A DNA stretch of 27,670 nucleotides from Lachnospiraceae bacterium (GTDB lineage Bacteria > Bacillota > Clostridia > Lachnospirales > Lachnospiraceae), in contig JAFOYD010000183.1 of assembly GCA_017391545.1 (NCBI GenBank), positions 1 to 27,670 on the forward strand, in the 5' to 3' direction. The notes beneath the pieces were generated by a model that saw only the letters and a list, made by a program, of their open reading frames with translations, was not told the DNA's origin and did no database searches. Shown piece after piece: positions 14,107 through 22,440 of this stretch. Numbering within the stretch: the stretch's first letter is position 1; the number at the start of each line of letters is the position of its first letter. The translations under genes were made by a program, and so were the position numbers.

Positions 14107-16011
14107 ATGATTTTATCATGCAGTAATATAGACAAGACATTTATTGACAATCATGTCATAAAAAATGCATCTTTTCATATAGAAGATTATGAAAAAGCTG
14201 CCATCGTAGGCATCAACGGGGCAGGCAAATCGACCCTTCTTAAAATCATAACAGGACAGCTTTCCGCTGATGACGGACTTGTGACCTTTGCAAAGGATAA
14301 AAACTTTGGTTATCTGGCACAGCATCAGGCAGTCGACAGTGAGAATACGATTTTTGATGAACTGCTGACAGTCAAACAGGAGGTGCTGGACCTCGAGGCT
14401 TCAATCCGCCAGACCGAAGCTGACATGAAGTCTGTCTCCGGCGATGAGCTGGAGCTGTTGCTGAAAAAATACACAAGCCTGACGAATCGTTTTGAGACCA
14501 TCAACGGTTACGCCTACAAAAGCGAAATCATTGGCATCTTAAATGGTCTTGGCTTTGGCGAAGAGGATTTTGACAAAAAGGTTGCCACGCTCTCAGGTGG
14601 TCAGAAGACCCGCGTGGCACTGGGAAAACTCCTGCTGCAAAAGCCTGACCTGATCATGCTCGATGAGCCGACCAACCATCTCGACCTTAACTCGATCGCA
14701 TGGCTCGAAACGTATCTTCTGAACTATAAAGGAGCTGTGATCATCGTATCCCATGACCGGTATTTTCTGGACCGGATTGCCACTAAGATTATCGAAATTG
14801 ACAATGGTATTGTGTCCTCTTTTAACGGCAATTACTCGGATTATGCCATTCAGAAAGAACATCTGCGTGCCGAACAGATGAAGGCTTACTTAAACCAGCA
14901 GCGTGAAATAAAGCACCAGGAAGAGGTCATTGATAAGCTTCGCCAGTTCAATCGTGAGAAATCCATCAAACGTGCCGAGAGCCGCGAAAAAATGCTGGAT
15001 AAAGTGGAGCGTCTGGATAAACCAACCGAGGTAAAATCCGACATGAAACTGACGCTTACCCCACACAAGACAAGCGGCAACGATGTGCTCCAGATTCAGG
15101 GTCTATCTAAAAGCTTTGGAAATCAGAATCTGTTCGAGAACATCTCATTTGAAATCAAGCGCGGAGAACATGTCGCTATTATTGGAGACAACGGCACTGG
15201 CAAGACAACGCTTTTAAAAATCATCAATGAGTTGATTCCTGCTGACAGCGGGACCATAAAACTCGGAGCAAATGTGGAAATCGGCTATTATGACCAGGAG
15301 CATCATGTCCTGCACATGGACAAGACTCTTTTCGAAGAGATCAGTGATGATTACCCTTATCTGACGAACACTGAAATCAGAAATACGCTTGCTGCCTTTC
15401 TGTTTACAGGTGATGATGTATTTAAAAAGATCAGTGCACTTAGCGGTGGCGAACGTGGGCGTGTATCACTCGCAAAGCTGATGCTCTCTGAAGCGAACTT
15501 TTTAATCCTGGATGAGCCGACCAACCACCTTGACATCACCTCAAAGGAAATCCTTGAGACAGCCCTGAATGCTTATGAAGGAACCGTACTCTATGTATCC
15601 CATGACCGATATTTTATCAACAGAACTGCAAGCCGCATACTTGAACTCACACAGCAGCAGTTTGTCAATTACATAGGGAATTATGATTACTATCTGGAAA
15701 AGAAAGATTTACTGACACCTGTGTCAGACACTGCTCCTGCCGCCACTGCAAATGAACCATCAGCACAAAAGCTTGACTGGAAACAGCAAAAAGAAAGTCA
15801 GGCAATTGCCCGTAAAAAGGAAAATGACCTGAAAAAATGCGAGGCACAGATTGAAAAGCTCGAAAGCAGAAACAGCGAGCTTGATACTGAAATGGCAAAG
15901 CCTGAAAATGCCACGAACGTAGCGAAGCTTCAGGAAATAGCTAAGGAGCAGGAATCAATTACTGCGGAACTTGAAATCCTCTATGAAAAATGGGAGGAAC
16001 TATCTGAATAA
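14107..16011 (+). CDS. ABC-F family ATPase (YdiF-like)
   Basis: ABC-F proteins bind the ribosomal E-site region and adjust translation or relieve stalling; some give antibiotic resistance. The 634-residue protein has two ABC domains and no membrane segment. Domain 1 has Walker A GINGAGKST (35-43), signature LSGGQ (162-166) and LDEPTNHLD with Glu187. Domain 2 has GDNGTGKTT (360-368), LSGGE (446-450) and LDEPTNHLD with Glu470. The charged interdomain linker lies at about 245-315, and a C-terminal coiled coil spans about 555-634. The position beside rex resembles B. subtilis ydiF. The long C-terminal extension suggests a YdiF/Uup-type housekeeping member rather than a dedicated resistance protein. 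Confidence 0.93.
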   Translation: MILSCSNIDKTFIDNHVIKNASFHIEDYEKAAIVGINGAGKSTLLKIITGQLSADDGLVTFAKDKNFGYLAQHQAVDSENTIFDELLTVKQEVLDLEASIRQTEADMKSVSGDELELLLKKYTSLTNRFETINGYAYKSEIIGILNGLGFGEEDFDKKVATLSGGQKTRVALGKLLLQKPDLIMLDEPTNHLDLNSIAWLETYLLNYKGAVIIVSHDRYFLDRIATKIIEIDNGIVSSFNGNYSDYAIQKEHLRAEQMKAYLNQQREIKHQEEVIDKLRQFNREKSIKRAESREKMLDKVERLDKPTEVKSDMKLTLTPHKTSGNDVLQIQGLSKSFGNQNLFENISFEIKRGEHVAIIGDNGTGKTTLLKIINELIPADSGTIKLGANVEIGYYDQEHHVLHMDKTLFEEISDDYPYLTNTEIRNTLAAFLFTGDDVFKKISALSGGERGRVSLAKLMLSEANFLILDEPTNHLDITSKEILETALNAYEGTVLYVSHDRYFINRTASRILELTQQQFVNYIGNYDYYLEKKDLLTPVSDTAPAATANEPSAQKLDWKQQKESQAIARKKENDLKKCEAQIEKLESRNSELDTEMAKPENATNVAKLQEIAKEQESITAELEILYEKWEELSE

Positions 16012-16048
16012 AAAACAAGAGAGGCTGTTTTAGCTTCTCTTGTTTTTT
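16006..16048. terminator. bidirectional terminator between ABC-F and SurA-like genes
   Basis: A near-perfect 17-bp stem (16010-16026 with 16032-16048) has A-rich and U-rich flanks, so it can end transcripts from both sides. It overlaps the ABC-F stop codon and lies right at the end of the convergent gene. Confidence 0.9.
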
Positions 16049-16754
16049 ATTCCTGGAAAATGCTGTTGTCATGCTCAAGAGTCACATCACCATAGTTGAC
16101 CCGTTCCCATACAGCCTTGTTGATCTGAACGGTATGCTCCTCCAGCAGATTCTCATATGCTTCGCTCCCAATATCATACGCTTCCATATCCGTCTGCTCA
16201 AGCTGCGCATATATACTCTGATATTTCTGTGCGATACCGATTTTCCGGATGGCTGTATTCAGGTCTTCCTGAGAAACACCGAGCCTTGTTTGCTTATCCT
16301 CATACATGATACTGTTCCAGAACATATGCTGTACTTCTGCTATTGTATCCTCATCTTCTTTTGTCAGCTCCAGATTATCATGCATTGCCATCTGGTAGAA
16401 CACCTCATCATGGATTGCCTTTTTCATGGCATTTTCCTTTGAAAGCTGTCTGATGAACACGCCATTTGTCATGACATTCCAATATCGTGAGGTATTTTCC
16501 GCATCATATATTTCAGCCTGCTCTTCTACCATCGCCTCATCATAGGCAATATAGAATGCCATATCCCTCAACGTCAGCTTCTGACCATCGACTGTGACTG
16601 CTACCTTATCCAGAGACTTTGAATACACAAGCCAGTCTGTCGGATTGTCCTTTTTATTGTAAATATTTATCGCAATCAGAATCACAGCCATGCTTCCAAA
16701 TACAACTGCTGCTATCAGTCCATAGGAACGAATCTTCATTTTCTTCTTTTCCAT
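16047..16754 (-). CDS. membrane-anchored SurA/PrsA N-domain-like protein
   Basis: The 235-residue protein has one N-terminal membrane segment (about 8-30) after a basic stretch (MEKKKMKIR), placing the rest outside the membrane. From about residue 45, VAVTVDGQKLTLRDMAFYIA resembles the start of the SurA/PrsA chaperone domain, and the remainder is helical. No parvulin-type PPIase domain is present and there is no lipobox, so it may be a chaperone-like or purely structural protein. The start at 16754 has GGAAGGGG about 9 nt upstream; an upstream ATG at 16817 overlaps the promoter and is rejected. The family call is inference from pattern. Confidence 0.6.
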   Translation of the reverse strand: MEKKKMKIRSYGLIAAVVFGSMAVILIAINIYNKKDNPTDWLVYSKSLDKVAVTVDGQKLTLRDMAFYIAYDEAMVEEQAEIYDAENTSRYWNVMTNGVFIRQLSKENAMKKAIHDEVFYQMAMHDNLELTKEDEDTIAEVQHMFWNSIMYEDKQTRLGVSQEDLNTAIRKIGIAQKYQSIYAQLEQTDMEAYDIGSEAYENLLEEHTVQINKAVWERVNYGDVTLEHDNSIFQE

Positions 16755-16788
16755 ATTGCATATCCCCTTCCGCACCAATGATGAAATC

Positions 16789-16817
16789 ATTATAAGCGAA
16801 GCATCTTGCTTTTTCAA
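16789..16817 (-). promoter_or_regulatory. sigma-A promoter of the SurA-like gene
   Basis: TTGAAA (16812-16817), a 17-nt spacer and a perfect TATAAT (16789-16794) lie on the minus strand, 35 nt before the start codon. Confidence 0.8.
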
Positions 16818-16855
16818 GCTTTACACAAAATAATACACCCATACCTCTACTTTTA

Positions 16856-16864
16856 TGGTACAAT
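16856..16864 (+). promoter_or_regulatory. extended -10 promoter of the 5'-3' exonuclease gene
   Basis: TGGTACAAT fits an extended -10 (TGn-TACAAT). No convincing -35 box is seen 17 nt upstream. GGGAGG precedes the ATG at 16906. Confidence 0.4.
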
Positions 16865-16905
16865 GGTAGTATTACAAAGCAGCTAAAAGCAAATGGGAGG
16901 CTCAA

Positions 16906-17946
16906 ATGGAAAAATTTTTAATCATCGACGGTTCATCAATGCTCAGCACTTCTTACTATGGCAATTTACCCAAATCTGTTCTTTTCGCAAAAACGGATGA
17001 GGAAAAGGAAAAGCATTACGACGAAATCCTTCACACCTCATCGGGGGAATATACAAATGCGCTTTTCACCATGCTAAGAACACTGATCTCACTTTATAAA
17101 AAAGTAAAGCCGGATTATGTAGCAATTGCATTTGATGTTTCGAGGGACACCTTCAGGCGGACTTTACCGGGAGGTGAGACATACAAGGCAAACAGAAAAG
17201 CAACTCCTGCACCACTCAAAGAACAGTTTATTGCGATGGAAAACCTTTTACAAAAAATCGGCTGTCAGGTTCTCATGGACAAGGACTACGAGGCAGACGA
17301 TTTTGCTGCATCTTTAGTGAAGAAATTTGAATCACCGGAACTCGAAACATATATTCTGACAAAGGATCATGACTATTTCCAGCTCGTCAGTGATTACACA
17401 AGGCTGTGGCGTGTCGCGGACAAGGATAAGGTAAAAGATATGCAGCAGCGTTATGGACTATATGCCGGAAAAGACGGGTACGAAACACTCCCCCCAGGGA
17501 TCTTTGAATTTACTTCCGATATCGTATTTGCAGAGGAAGGTGTCTATCCTGAGGATATCGTCACTCTGCTCTCCATCACCGGTGATCCCGGAGACGGCAT
17601 CCCAGGTTGCAAGGGCGTATCATCAGCCGCTGCACCACTCGTGAACGAATATCATTCCCTGGATGCGATCTATCAGGCAATCGATGACTGCGAGGGTGAC
17701 AAGAAAAAGGAAAAGTCATTATCTGACTTTTGGAAACAGTATCTTGGAATTGGTCGAAGTCCACTGAAAGCACTCAAGGAAAATAAGGATACCGTATATC
17801 TAAGCCATGCGCTTGCCAAGATGAAAGACGATATCGAAATCCCCCAGTCTCTTGAGGATTTCAGGCTAAAGATTGACAAGGCTGCCTTAAAGGAAGTCCT
17901 TACGCATTATGAAATGAACAGCCTGATCAAAGAATTATCGCTATAA
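16906..17946 (+). CDS. stand-alone 5'-3' exonuclease (PolI N-domain / FEN-like)
   Basis: The 346-residue protein is a free-standing relative of the 5' nuclease domain of DNA polymerase I. All expected acidic metal ligands can be placed: Asp8 (IIDGSS), Asp77 (AIAFDVSRDTFR), Glu129, Asp131 and Asp132 (YEADDFAASL), Asp154 and Asp156 (LTKDHDYFQL), Asp227 and Asp230 (TGDPGDGIPGCKG). The last motif has Gly where PolI usually has Asn after the second Asp. Two insertions, about residues 20-48 and 170-215, make it longer than the usual 290 residues. It should remove RNA primers or flap structures. It may work with, or substitute for, the nuclease domain of PolI. Confidence 0.88.
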   Translation: MEKFLIIDGSSMLSTSYYGNLPKSVLFAKTDEEKEKHYDEILHTSSGEYTNALFTMLRTLISLYKKVKPDYVAIAFDVSRDTFRRTLPGGETYKANRKATPAPLKEQFIAMENLLQKIGCQVLMDKDYEADDFAASLVKKFESPELETYILTKDHDYFQLVSDYTRLWRVADKDKVKDMQQRYGLYAGKDGYETLPPGIFEFTSDIVFAEEGVYPEDIVTLLSITGDPGDGIPGCKGVSSAAAPLVNEYHSLDAIYQAIDDCEGDKKKEKSLSDFWKQYLGIGRSPLKALKENKDTVYLSHALAKMKDDIEIPQSLEDFRLKIDKAALKEVLTHYEMNSLIKELSL

Positions 17947-17950
17947 TATA

Positions 17951-17986
17951 AAAATGGGCAGCCTTTCCGCTGCCCACTAATTTTTT
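17951..17986. terminator. bidirectional terminator between exonuclease and icd
   Basis: The 8-bp perfect stem TGGGCAGC/GCTGCCCA (17955-17962 with 17969-17976) has a 6-nt loop. It is followed by TAATTTTTTATTA on the plus strand and by TTTTTATA on the minus strand. It can end both convergent transcripts. Confidence 0.9.
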
Positions 17987-17987
17987 A

Positions 17988-19193
17988 TTACATCGCATCA
18001 AATGTTTCTCTGATTGCCTTTATGAAGTTCTCACTGTTGAGTACTGTTACATCTTTTAATGATGTGATCAGTGCCAGATCCTTTGTCATCTTTCCATCCT
18101 CGATTGTCTTGATGGTCGCCTGCTCAAGCTTATTAGCGAAATCGACAAGATCAGAAAGACCGTCAAGCTCACCACGCTTTCTAAGAGCACCTGTCCATGC
18201 AAAGATTGTAGCTACAGAGTTTGTAGATGTTTCCTCACCCTTTAAGTGCTTGTAGTAATGTCTCTGTACTGTACCATGTGCTGCTTCATATTCATACACA
18301 CCTGAAGGTGATACAAGCACGGATGTCATCATGGCAAGTGAACCAAATGCAGAGCTTACCATATCACTCATAACATCACCGTCATAGTTCTTGCATGCCC
18401 AGATAAAGCCGCCCTTTGCCTTCATGACACGGGCTACTGCATCATCGATCAGTGTATAGAAATACTCAATGCCTGCAGCCTTGAACTGCTCCGCGTACTC
18501 AGCATCATAAATCTCCTGGAAAATATCCTTGAAGTTATGATCATATTTTTTAGAAATTGTATCCTTTGTAGCAAACCACAGATCCTGCTTTGTATCTAAT
18601 GCATATTTAAAGCATGCATGTGCAAAGCTTGCAATCGACTTGTCTGTGTTATGAATGCCCTGTATAATACCAGCTCCTGTGAAATTGTGTATCAGCTCTC
18701 TGGTCTCTGTACCATCCTCAGCAGTAAATACAAGTTCTGCCTTTCCCGGTCCCGGTACCTTGATCTCTGTATTTTTGTATACATCACCATACGCATGTCT
18801 TGCAAGTGTAATCGGCTTTTCCCAGTTCTTGACACATGGTTCGATGCCCTTTACAACAATTGGCGCTCTGAATACTGTACCATCAAGCATCGCTCTGATT
18901 GTACCATTAGGGCTCTTCCACATTTCCTTCAGATTGTATTCCGTCATTCTTGCAGCATTTGGTGTAATGGTTGCACACTTCACAGCTACACCATACTTCT
19001 TGGTAGCTTCTGCGGAGTCTACGGTTACCTGATCATTTGTCTCATTACGGTACTCCAGACCGAGATCATAATATTCAGACTTTAAGTCGATATACGGAAG
19101 AATCAGCTCATCCTTGATCATTTTCCACAGAATACGTGTCATCTCGTCTCCGTCCATCTCTACTAAAGGGGTTGTCATTTGAATTTTTGCCAT
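17988..19193 (-). CDS. icd: NADP-dependent isocitrate dehydrogenase (eukaryotic-like subfamily)
   Basis: This enzyme oxidises isocitrate to 2-oxoglutarate and CO2. The 401-residue sequence is strongly similar to human cytosolic IDH1: VEMDGDEMTRILW, NDQVTVDSAEA, CATITPNAAR, MWKSPNGTIRAMLDGTVFR, GGFIWACKNYDGDVMSDMV, EAAHGTVQRHY and GEETSTNSVATIFAW. The arginine of ARHAYGD and the aspartates of the DGDVMSD metal site are present. The start at 19193 has AGGAGG 9 nt upstream; a longer frame to 19232 would overlap the GntR gene. It is the third gene of the citrate synthase/GntR/icd operon, consistent with feeding 2-oxoglutarate into glutamate synthesis. Aconitase is not in the window. Confidence 0.96.
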   Translation of the reverse strand: MAKIQMTTPLVEMDGDEMTRILWKMIKDELILPYIDLKSEYYDLGLEYRNETNDQVTVDSAEATKKYGVAVKCATITPNAARMTEYNLKEMWKSPNGTIRAMLDGTVFRAPIVVKGIEPCVKNWEKPITLARHAYGDVYKNTEIKVPGPGKAELVFTAEDGTETRELIHNFTGAGIIQGIHNTDKSIASFAHACFKYALDTKQDLWFATKDTISKKYDHNFKDIFQEIYDAEYAEQFKAAGIEYFYTLIDDAVARVMKAKGGFIWACKNYDGDVMSDMVSSAFGSLAMMTSVLVSPSGVYEYEAAHGTVQRHYYKHLKGEETSTNSVATIFAWTGALRKRGELDGLSDLVDFANKLEQATIKTIEDGKMTKDLALITSLKDVTVLNSENFIKAIRETFDAM

Positions 19194-19215
19194 AATTAGT
19201 ATCCTCCTGTTATTT

Positions 19216-19899
19216 TTATTCTTTTTCTTCACTCAATCCGCATTTTACCATATTTTGATATGCATTACAAATATGTTCGTCAGCAAGTTTTTCTGCAAGT
19301 GCTGCATTCCCATCGCGTATCGCCTCCATAATGCTCTTATGCTCAGCGACTGCAGCCTTGCTCCGCTCCCAGGATGAGAGTGTCTGCTGTCTTTCTTTAT
19401 GCACATACTGATGGAAATCCTTCAGCAGATGAATCAGCATCTTACTTCCACATGCCTCATACAGCTGCATATGGAAACGATTGTCCAAATCGATCAGCTG
19501 CTCATAGTGTTCCTTTGATAAGTGAAACTCACTTAACAAGATTGTCTCTTCCATCTCATCGATTTTTTCTTTTGTTATTTTTTTGGTCGCCCATCTGGCA
19601 CATAAGCCCTCAAGTAATGACCTGATCTCATAAATATCCGCTACATCCGAAGATGAGATGCCCGTCACATATGCTCCCTTATTGGGAACAATGCGAATCA
19701 GTCCTTCGAGCTCAAGTTGCCTGAACGCCTCTCTCACAGGCGTTCTGCTCACGCCAAGTTCCTCCGCTATTGCTGCTTCCCTAAGCTCATCATTTTCCTG
19801 ATAACGGCCGTCCAAAATGTCTCCTCTGATTTTTTTAAATACTCTGCCTCTCAACGAATACTTATCTGATGCATCCTGATTAACATCATATTCGCCCAT
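19216..19899 (-). CDS. GntR family regulator (FadR/FCD subfamily)
   Basis: The protein has an N-terminal winged helix (about 15-80: LREAAIAEELGVSRTPVREAF, then LEGLIRIVPNKGAYVTGI) and an all-helical FCD ligand domain (about 90-220). FCD domains bind small organic acids, often with a metal held by Asp and His residues; DLDNRFHM and AEHKSI/DEHICNAY provide candidates. The ATG at 19899 is preferred, with AGG 8 nt upstream; a GTG at 19908 would add three residues. It lies 15 nt after the citrate synthase gene and 22 nt before icd. The palindrome at 21373-21394 matches GntR/FCD operators, so it probably regulates its own operon in response to a carboxylic acid such as citrate or 2-oxoglutarate (inference). 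Confidence 0.92.
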   Translation of the reverse strand: MGEYDVNQDASDKYSLRGRVFKKIRGDILDGRYQENDELREAAIAEELGVSRTPVREAFRQLELEGLIRIVPNKGAYVTGISSSDVADIYEIRSLLEGLCARWATKKITKEKIDEMEETILLSEFHLSKEHYEQLIDLDNRFHMQLYEACGSKMLIHLLKDFHQYVHKERQQTLSSWERSKAAVAEHKSIMEAIRDGNAALAEKLADEHICNAYQNMVKCGLSEEKE

Positions 19900-19914
19900 C
19901 ACTGCCACCTGCCT

Positions 19915-21333
19915 TTAGTCCTTTTTGAGCGTAACACCAAGTGTACTGCATCCCTCATCAATGACTGAAAGCAGCTCGTCATCCGTCAGAACCGTTACAC
20001 GCCCACTCTCATATTCATTGTCTACCCATGCCTTAACATATGCTACCAGCTCACTCGATTTCGTGATTTTCTCATCATCCTTAAGCTTAAAGTAGGTATT
20101 GATCCAGTGGGCAATACCCGCAAGTCCTGATGTATTCGACACTGCGCACAGAACAGGTCTGTTCAGGAATTTCTCTGTATCAAAAATATTATAGATTTCC
20201 TCATTTTTCAGCAATCCGTCTGCATGAATACCTGCTCTTGTCACATTGAAGTTCTTTCCCACAAATGGTGTTCTTGAAGGAATATGATATCCGATTTCTT
20301 TCTCATAGTACTCTGCAAGCTCGGTAATCACTGTTGTATCCATACCGTTCAAGGTACCTTTCAACTGTGCATACTCAAATACCATAGCCTCAAGCGGAGT
20401 ATTACCTGTACGCTCACCGATACCAAACAGTGACGTATTGACACCTGAACATCCATACAGCCATGCTGTCGTAGAATTTGACACTGCTTTATAGAAATCG
20501 TTGTGACCATGCCATTCAATCCACTCATGTGGTACACCTGCATGCGTATGGATTGCATAAATAATGCCCTGCACACTTCTTGGAATAACTGCTCCCGGGA
20601 AATTCACTCCGTATCCCATGGTATCACAGGCACGTACGATAATCGGCAGCTTATACTGCTCTGACAACTTCATCAGCTCCTGACAGAACGGTACTACATA
20701 GCCATAGATATCTGCTCTTGTGATATCTTCAAGATGACATCTTACACTGATGCCCTCCTCAAGGCAATCCCTTACCACTGATAAATAATGCTCCATTGCC
20801 TGACGCCTTGTCATCTTCAGTTTCAGGAAAATGTGATAATCTGAGCAGCTTACAAGGATACCCGTCTGTTTCAGACCGATTTCCTTAACCAGCTTGAAAT
20901 CCTCTTTGCTTGCCCTGATCCATGATGTGACCTCCGGAAACTGATAACCACGCTCCAGACATTTATATACGGCATCTCTGTCCTTCTTGCTGTAAAGGAA
21001 AAACTCACTCTGGCGGATCATACCATTGGGACCACCAAGCTTATGAAGATAATCATAAATTGTCACAATCTGCTCTGTACTATAAGGCGCTCTTGACTGC
21101 TGTCCATCACGAAACGTCGTATCTGTAATCCAGATCTCCTTTGGCATATTATGTGGCACTACCCTATCATTAAAAGGAATCTTTGGTATCTCATCATATG
21201 GGAACATATTTCGAAACGCATTTGGCTTCTCTACATCCTGAAGCTGATACATATGCTCCTCAATCTGCAAAAGATTGTTATGTTCATTCATGGTAACCGG
21301 TCGGTTCTCAAAATATTCACTATTATTCTCCAT
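19915..21333 (-). CDS. predicted (Re)-citrate synthase, DRE-TIM / isopropylmalate synthase-like
   Basis: This 472-residue protein belongs to the DRE-TIM metallolyase group with 2-isopropylmalate and homocitrate synthases. The hallmark WITDTTFRDGQQSR (Asp71, Arg75, Asp76), the metal histidines in EWHGHNDF (His275, His277) and FGIGERTGN are present. It lacks the long C-terminal LeuA regulatory domain. Anaerobic clostridia, for example C. kluyveri, use such an enzyme as Re-face citrate synthase. The co-transcribed icd strongly supports citrate rather than isopropylmalate as the product. It would therefore combine acetyl-CoA and oxaloacetate at the entry to the oxidative branch. The alternatives, homocitrate or isopropylmalate synthase, are less consistent with the neighbours. 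Confidence 0.85.
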   Translation of the reverse strand: MENNSEYFENRPVTMNEHNNLLQIEEHMYQLQDVEKPNAFRNMFPYDEIPKIPFNDRVVPHNMPKEIWITDTTFRDGQQSRAPYSTEQIVTIYDYLHKLGGPNGMIRQSEFFLYSKKDRDAVYKCLERGYQFPEVTSWIRASKEDFKLVKEIGLKQTGILVSCSDYHIFLKLKMTRRQAMEHYLSVVRDCLEEGISVRCHLEDITRADIYGYVVPFCQELMKLSEQYKLPIIVRACDTMGYGVNFPGAVIPRSVQGIIYAIHTHAGVPHEWIEWHGHNDFYKAVSNSTTAWLYGCSGVNTSLFGIGERTGNTPLEAMVFEYAQLKGTLNGMDTTVITELAEYYEKEIGYHIPSRTPFVGKNFNVTRAGIHADGLLKNEEIYNIFDTEKFLNRPVLCAVSNTSGLAGIAHWINTYFKLKDDEKITKSSELVAYVKAWVDNEYESGRVTVLTDDELLSVIDEGCSTLGVTLKKD

Positions 21334-21372
21334 AATGTATTCTATCTCCTTTTTACATTCTTGCGTACTTTT

Positions 21373-21394
21373 GTATCATTGTATACAATTATAC
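21373..21394. promoter_or_regulatory. 22-bp palindrome, predicted GntR operator
   Basis: The core ATTGTATACAAT (21378-21389) is a perfect 12-bp palindrome that fits the TNGTNNACNA pattern of FadR-subfamily GntR sites. It is flanked by GTAT/ATAC, giving a 22-bp palindrome with one mismatched pair (21377/21390). It overlaps the -10 box. Confidence 0.75.
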
Positions 21395-21406
21395 AGTTCG
21401 TGTCAA
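21378..21406 (-). promoter_or_regulatory. sigma-A promoter of the citrate synthase operon
   Basis: A perfect TTGACA (21401-21406), a 17-nt spacer and TACAAT (21378-21383) lie on the minus strand. The -10 box is inside the palindromic operator. Confidence 0.85.
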
Positions 21407-21441
21407 TATAAACCCCTAAATTTTACGGTCTTTTTTTACAC

Positions 21442-22377
21442 CTATATGATGTTCCCGTCAAGCAGTCTGTCAATCTGAAGCATCCCTGCTCCCTGTACGC
21501 TCCAGCTCTGCCCCAAATCTGCTGAAGAAGCAAGCAACATCCTTCGAAGCTCCGCATTGGAAAGCTTTGGATATTTCTGCAGGCACAGTGCACATGCTCC
21601 GCTCACAACAGGCGCAGACATTGAAGTCCCGCTCTTAGCGACATATGGTGTAACTGTGTATTTTGAATTGCAGGAAACAATATCTGTACCCGGAGCCACA
21701 AGATCGGGCTTTTTCAGCGGATTGGCTATGCTCATTCCTGTCGCACTTTTTCCCGGTCCCCTGCTTGAATATTCTTTACAAAGCCTGTTTCCGGTACCAG
21801 TATAATCACCATCATGACAGCCAACACATACGCAACCTCCACATTCCCCGATTGGCGAAAGCGTCATTGGATTTGGCCCCTTATTTCCTGCCGCCGCCAC
21901 GACAATGACATTCCGGTTCCACAACTGCTGCAGATTGTCTCTTAACTGCTCCCAGTCTCCCCGATCAATGTTCTCGTCCGATTCCATCTCTATGGAAATG
22001 TTAATGATTCGAATCGGGTATTCATGCTCAAACCCTGACATCCATTCAAGTCCATTGATCAGATTTTTCAGGCTTCCTCCACCTTTTTTGTCCAGAACCT
22101 TTGCACACACAAGCATACACTCCGGTGCAATTCCTCTGTACCTGCCCTTTGATGCGATGCCACTTCCGGCAATGATTCCACACACATGCGTTCCATGCCC
22201 ATTATCATCATAATGGGTTTTCTTATTTGACGTAAAATCCTTAAACGCTGCAATTCTGCCTCTTAAGTCAGGATGGGATGCCACTCCGCTGTCCAAGACT
22301 CCCACATAGATTCCCTTTCCGGTATATGGTATGACCTCCCTGCTGTCACAGCCAATCATTCTACGAACTCTGTCCAT
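21442..22377 (-). CDS. S8 family subtilisin-like serine protease, intracellular type
   Basis: The 311-residue protein is a subtilase with a complete active site: Asp29 (VLDSGVASHPD), His61 (DDNGHGTHVCG), oxyanion Asn165 (AAAGNKGPNP) and Ser252 (SGTSMSAPVVSG). It begins directly with the catalytic domain. There is no signal peptide and no I9-type propeptide, so it is probably cytoplasmic. An unusual cysteine cluster, ECGGCVCVGC (Cys179, 182, 184, 187), lies between the oxyanion Asn and the Ser, in a stretch usually made of small non-cysteine residues. GGGG is 6 nt before the ATG. It stands alone between the ABC operon terminator and the citrate synthase promoter. Confidence 0.92.
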   Translation of the reverse strand: MDRVRRMIGCDSREVIPYTGKGIYVGVLDSGVASHPDLRGRIAAFKDFTSNKKTHYDDNGHGTHVCGIIAGSGIASKGRYRGIAPECMLVCAKVLDKKGGGSLKNLINGLEWMSGFEHEYPIRIINISIEMESDENIDRGDWEQLRDNLQQLWNRNVIVVAAAGNKGPNPMTLSPIGECGGCVCVGCHDGDYTGTGNRLCKEYSSRGPGKSATGMSIANPLKKPDLVAPGTDIVSCNSKYTVTPYVAKSGTSMSAPVVSGACALCLQKYPKLSNAELRRMLLASSADLGQSWSVQGAGMLQIDRLLDGNII

Positions 22378-22408
22378 TTACATCCCCACGCAATATTATA
22401 CATTGATG

Positions 22409-22433
22409 GTAACACTAGGAACTTCCTGGTTAC
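22409..22433. repeat. imperfect inverted repeat at the predicted subtilase transcription start
   Basis: GTAAC-ACT-AGGAA is followed after 1 nt by TTCCT-G-GTTAC, giving two 5-bp paired blocks with a small asymmetric bulge. It lies just downstream of the weak promoter at 22441-22468 and could be an operator or a leader hairpin. Confidence 0.45.
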
Positions 22434-22440
22434 ACTTGAT

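Noticed and set aside
18618..19085. 155-residue open frame on the plus strand inside icd
   Set aside because: It is antisense to a highly conserved enzyme, rich in Cys and Leu, and has no ribosome binding site or family resemblance.
19194..19232. Extension of icd by 13 residues
   Set aside because: It would overlap the GntR gene, and the ATG at 19193 is preceded by AGGAGG and aligns with family N-termini.
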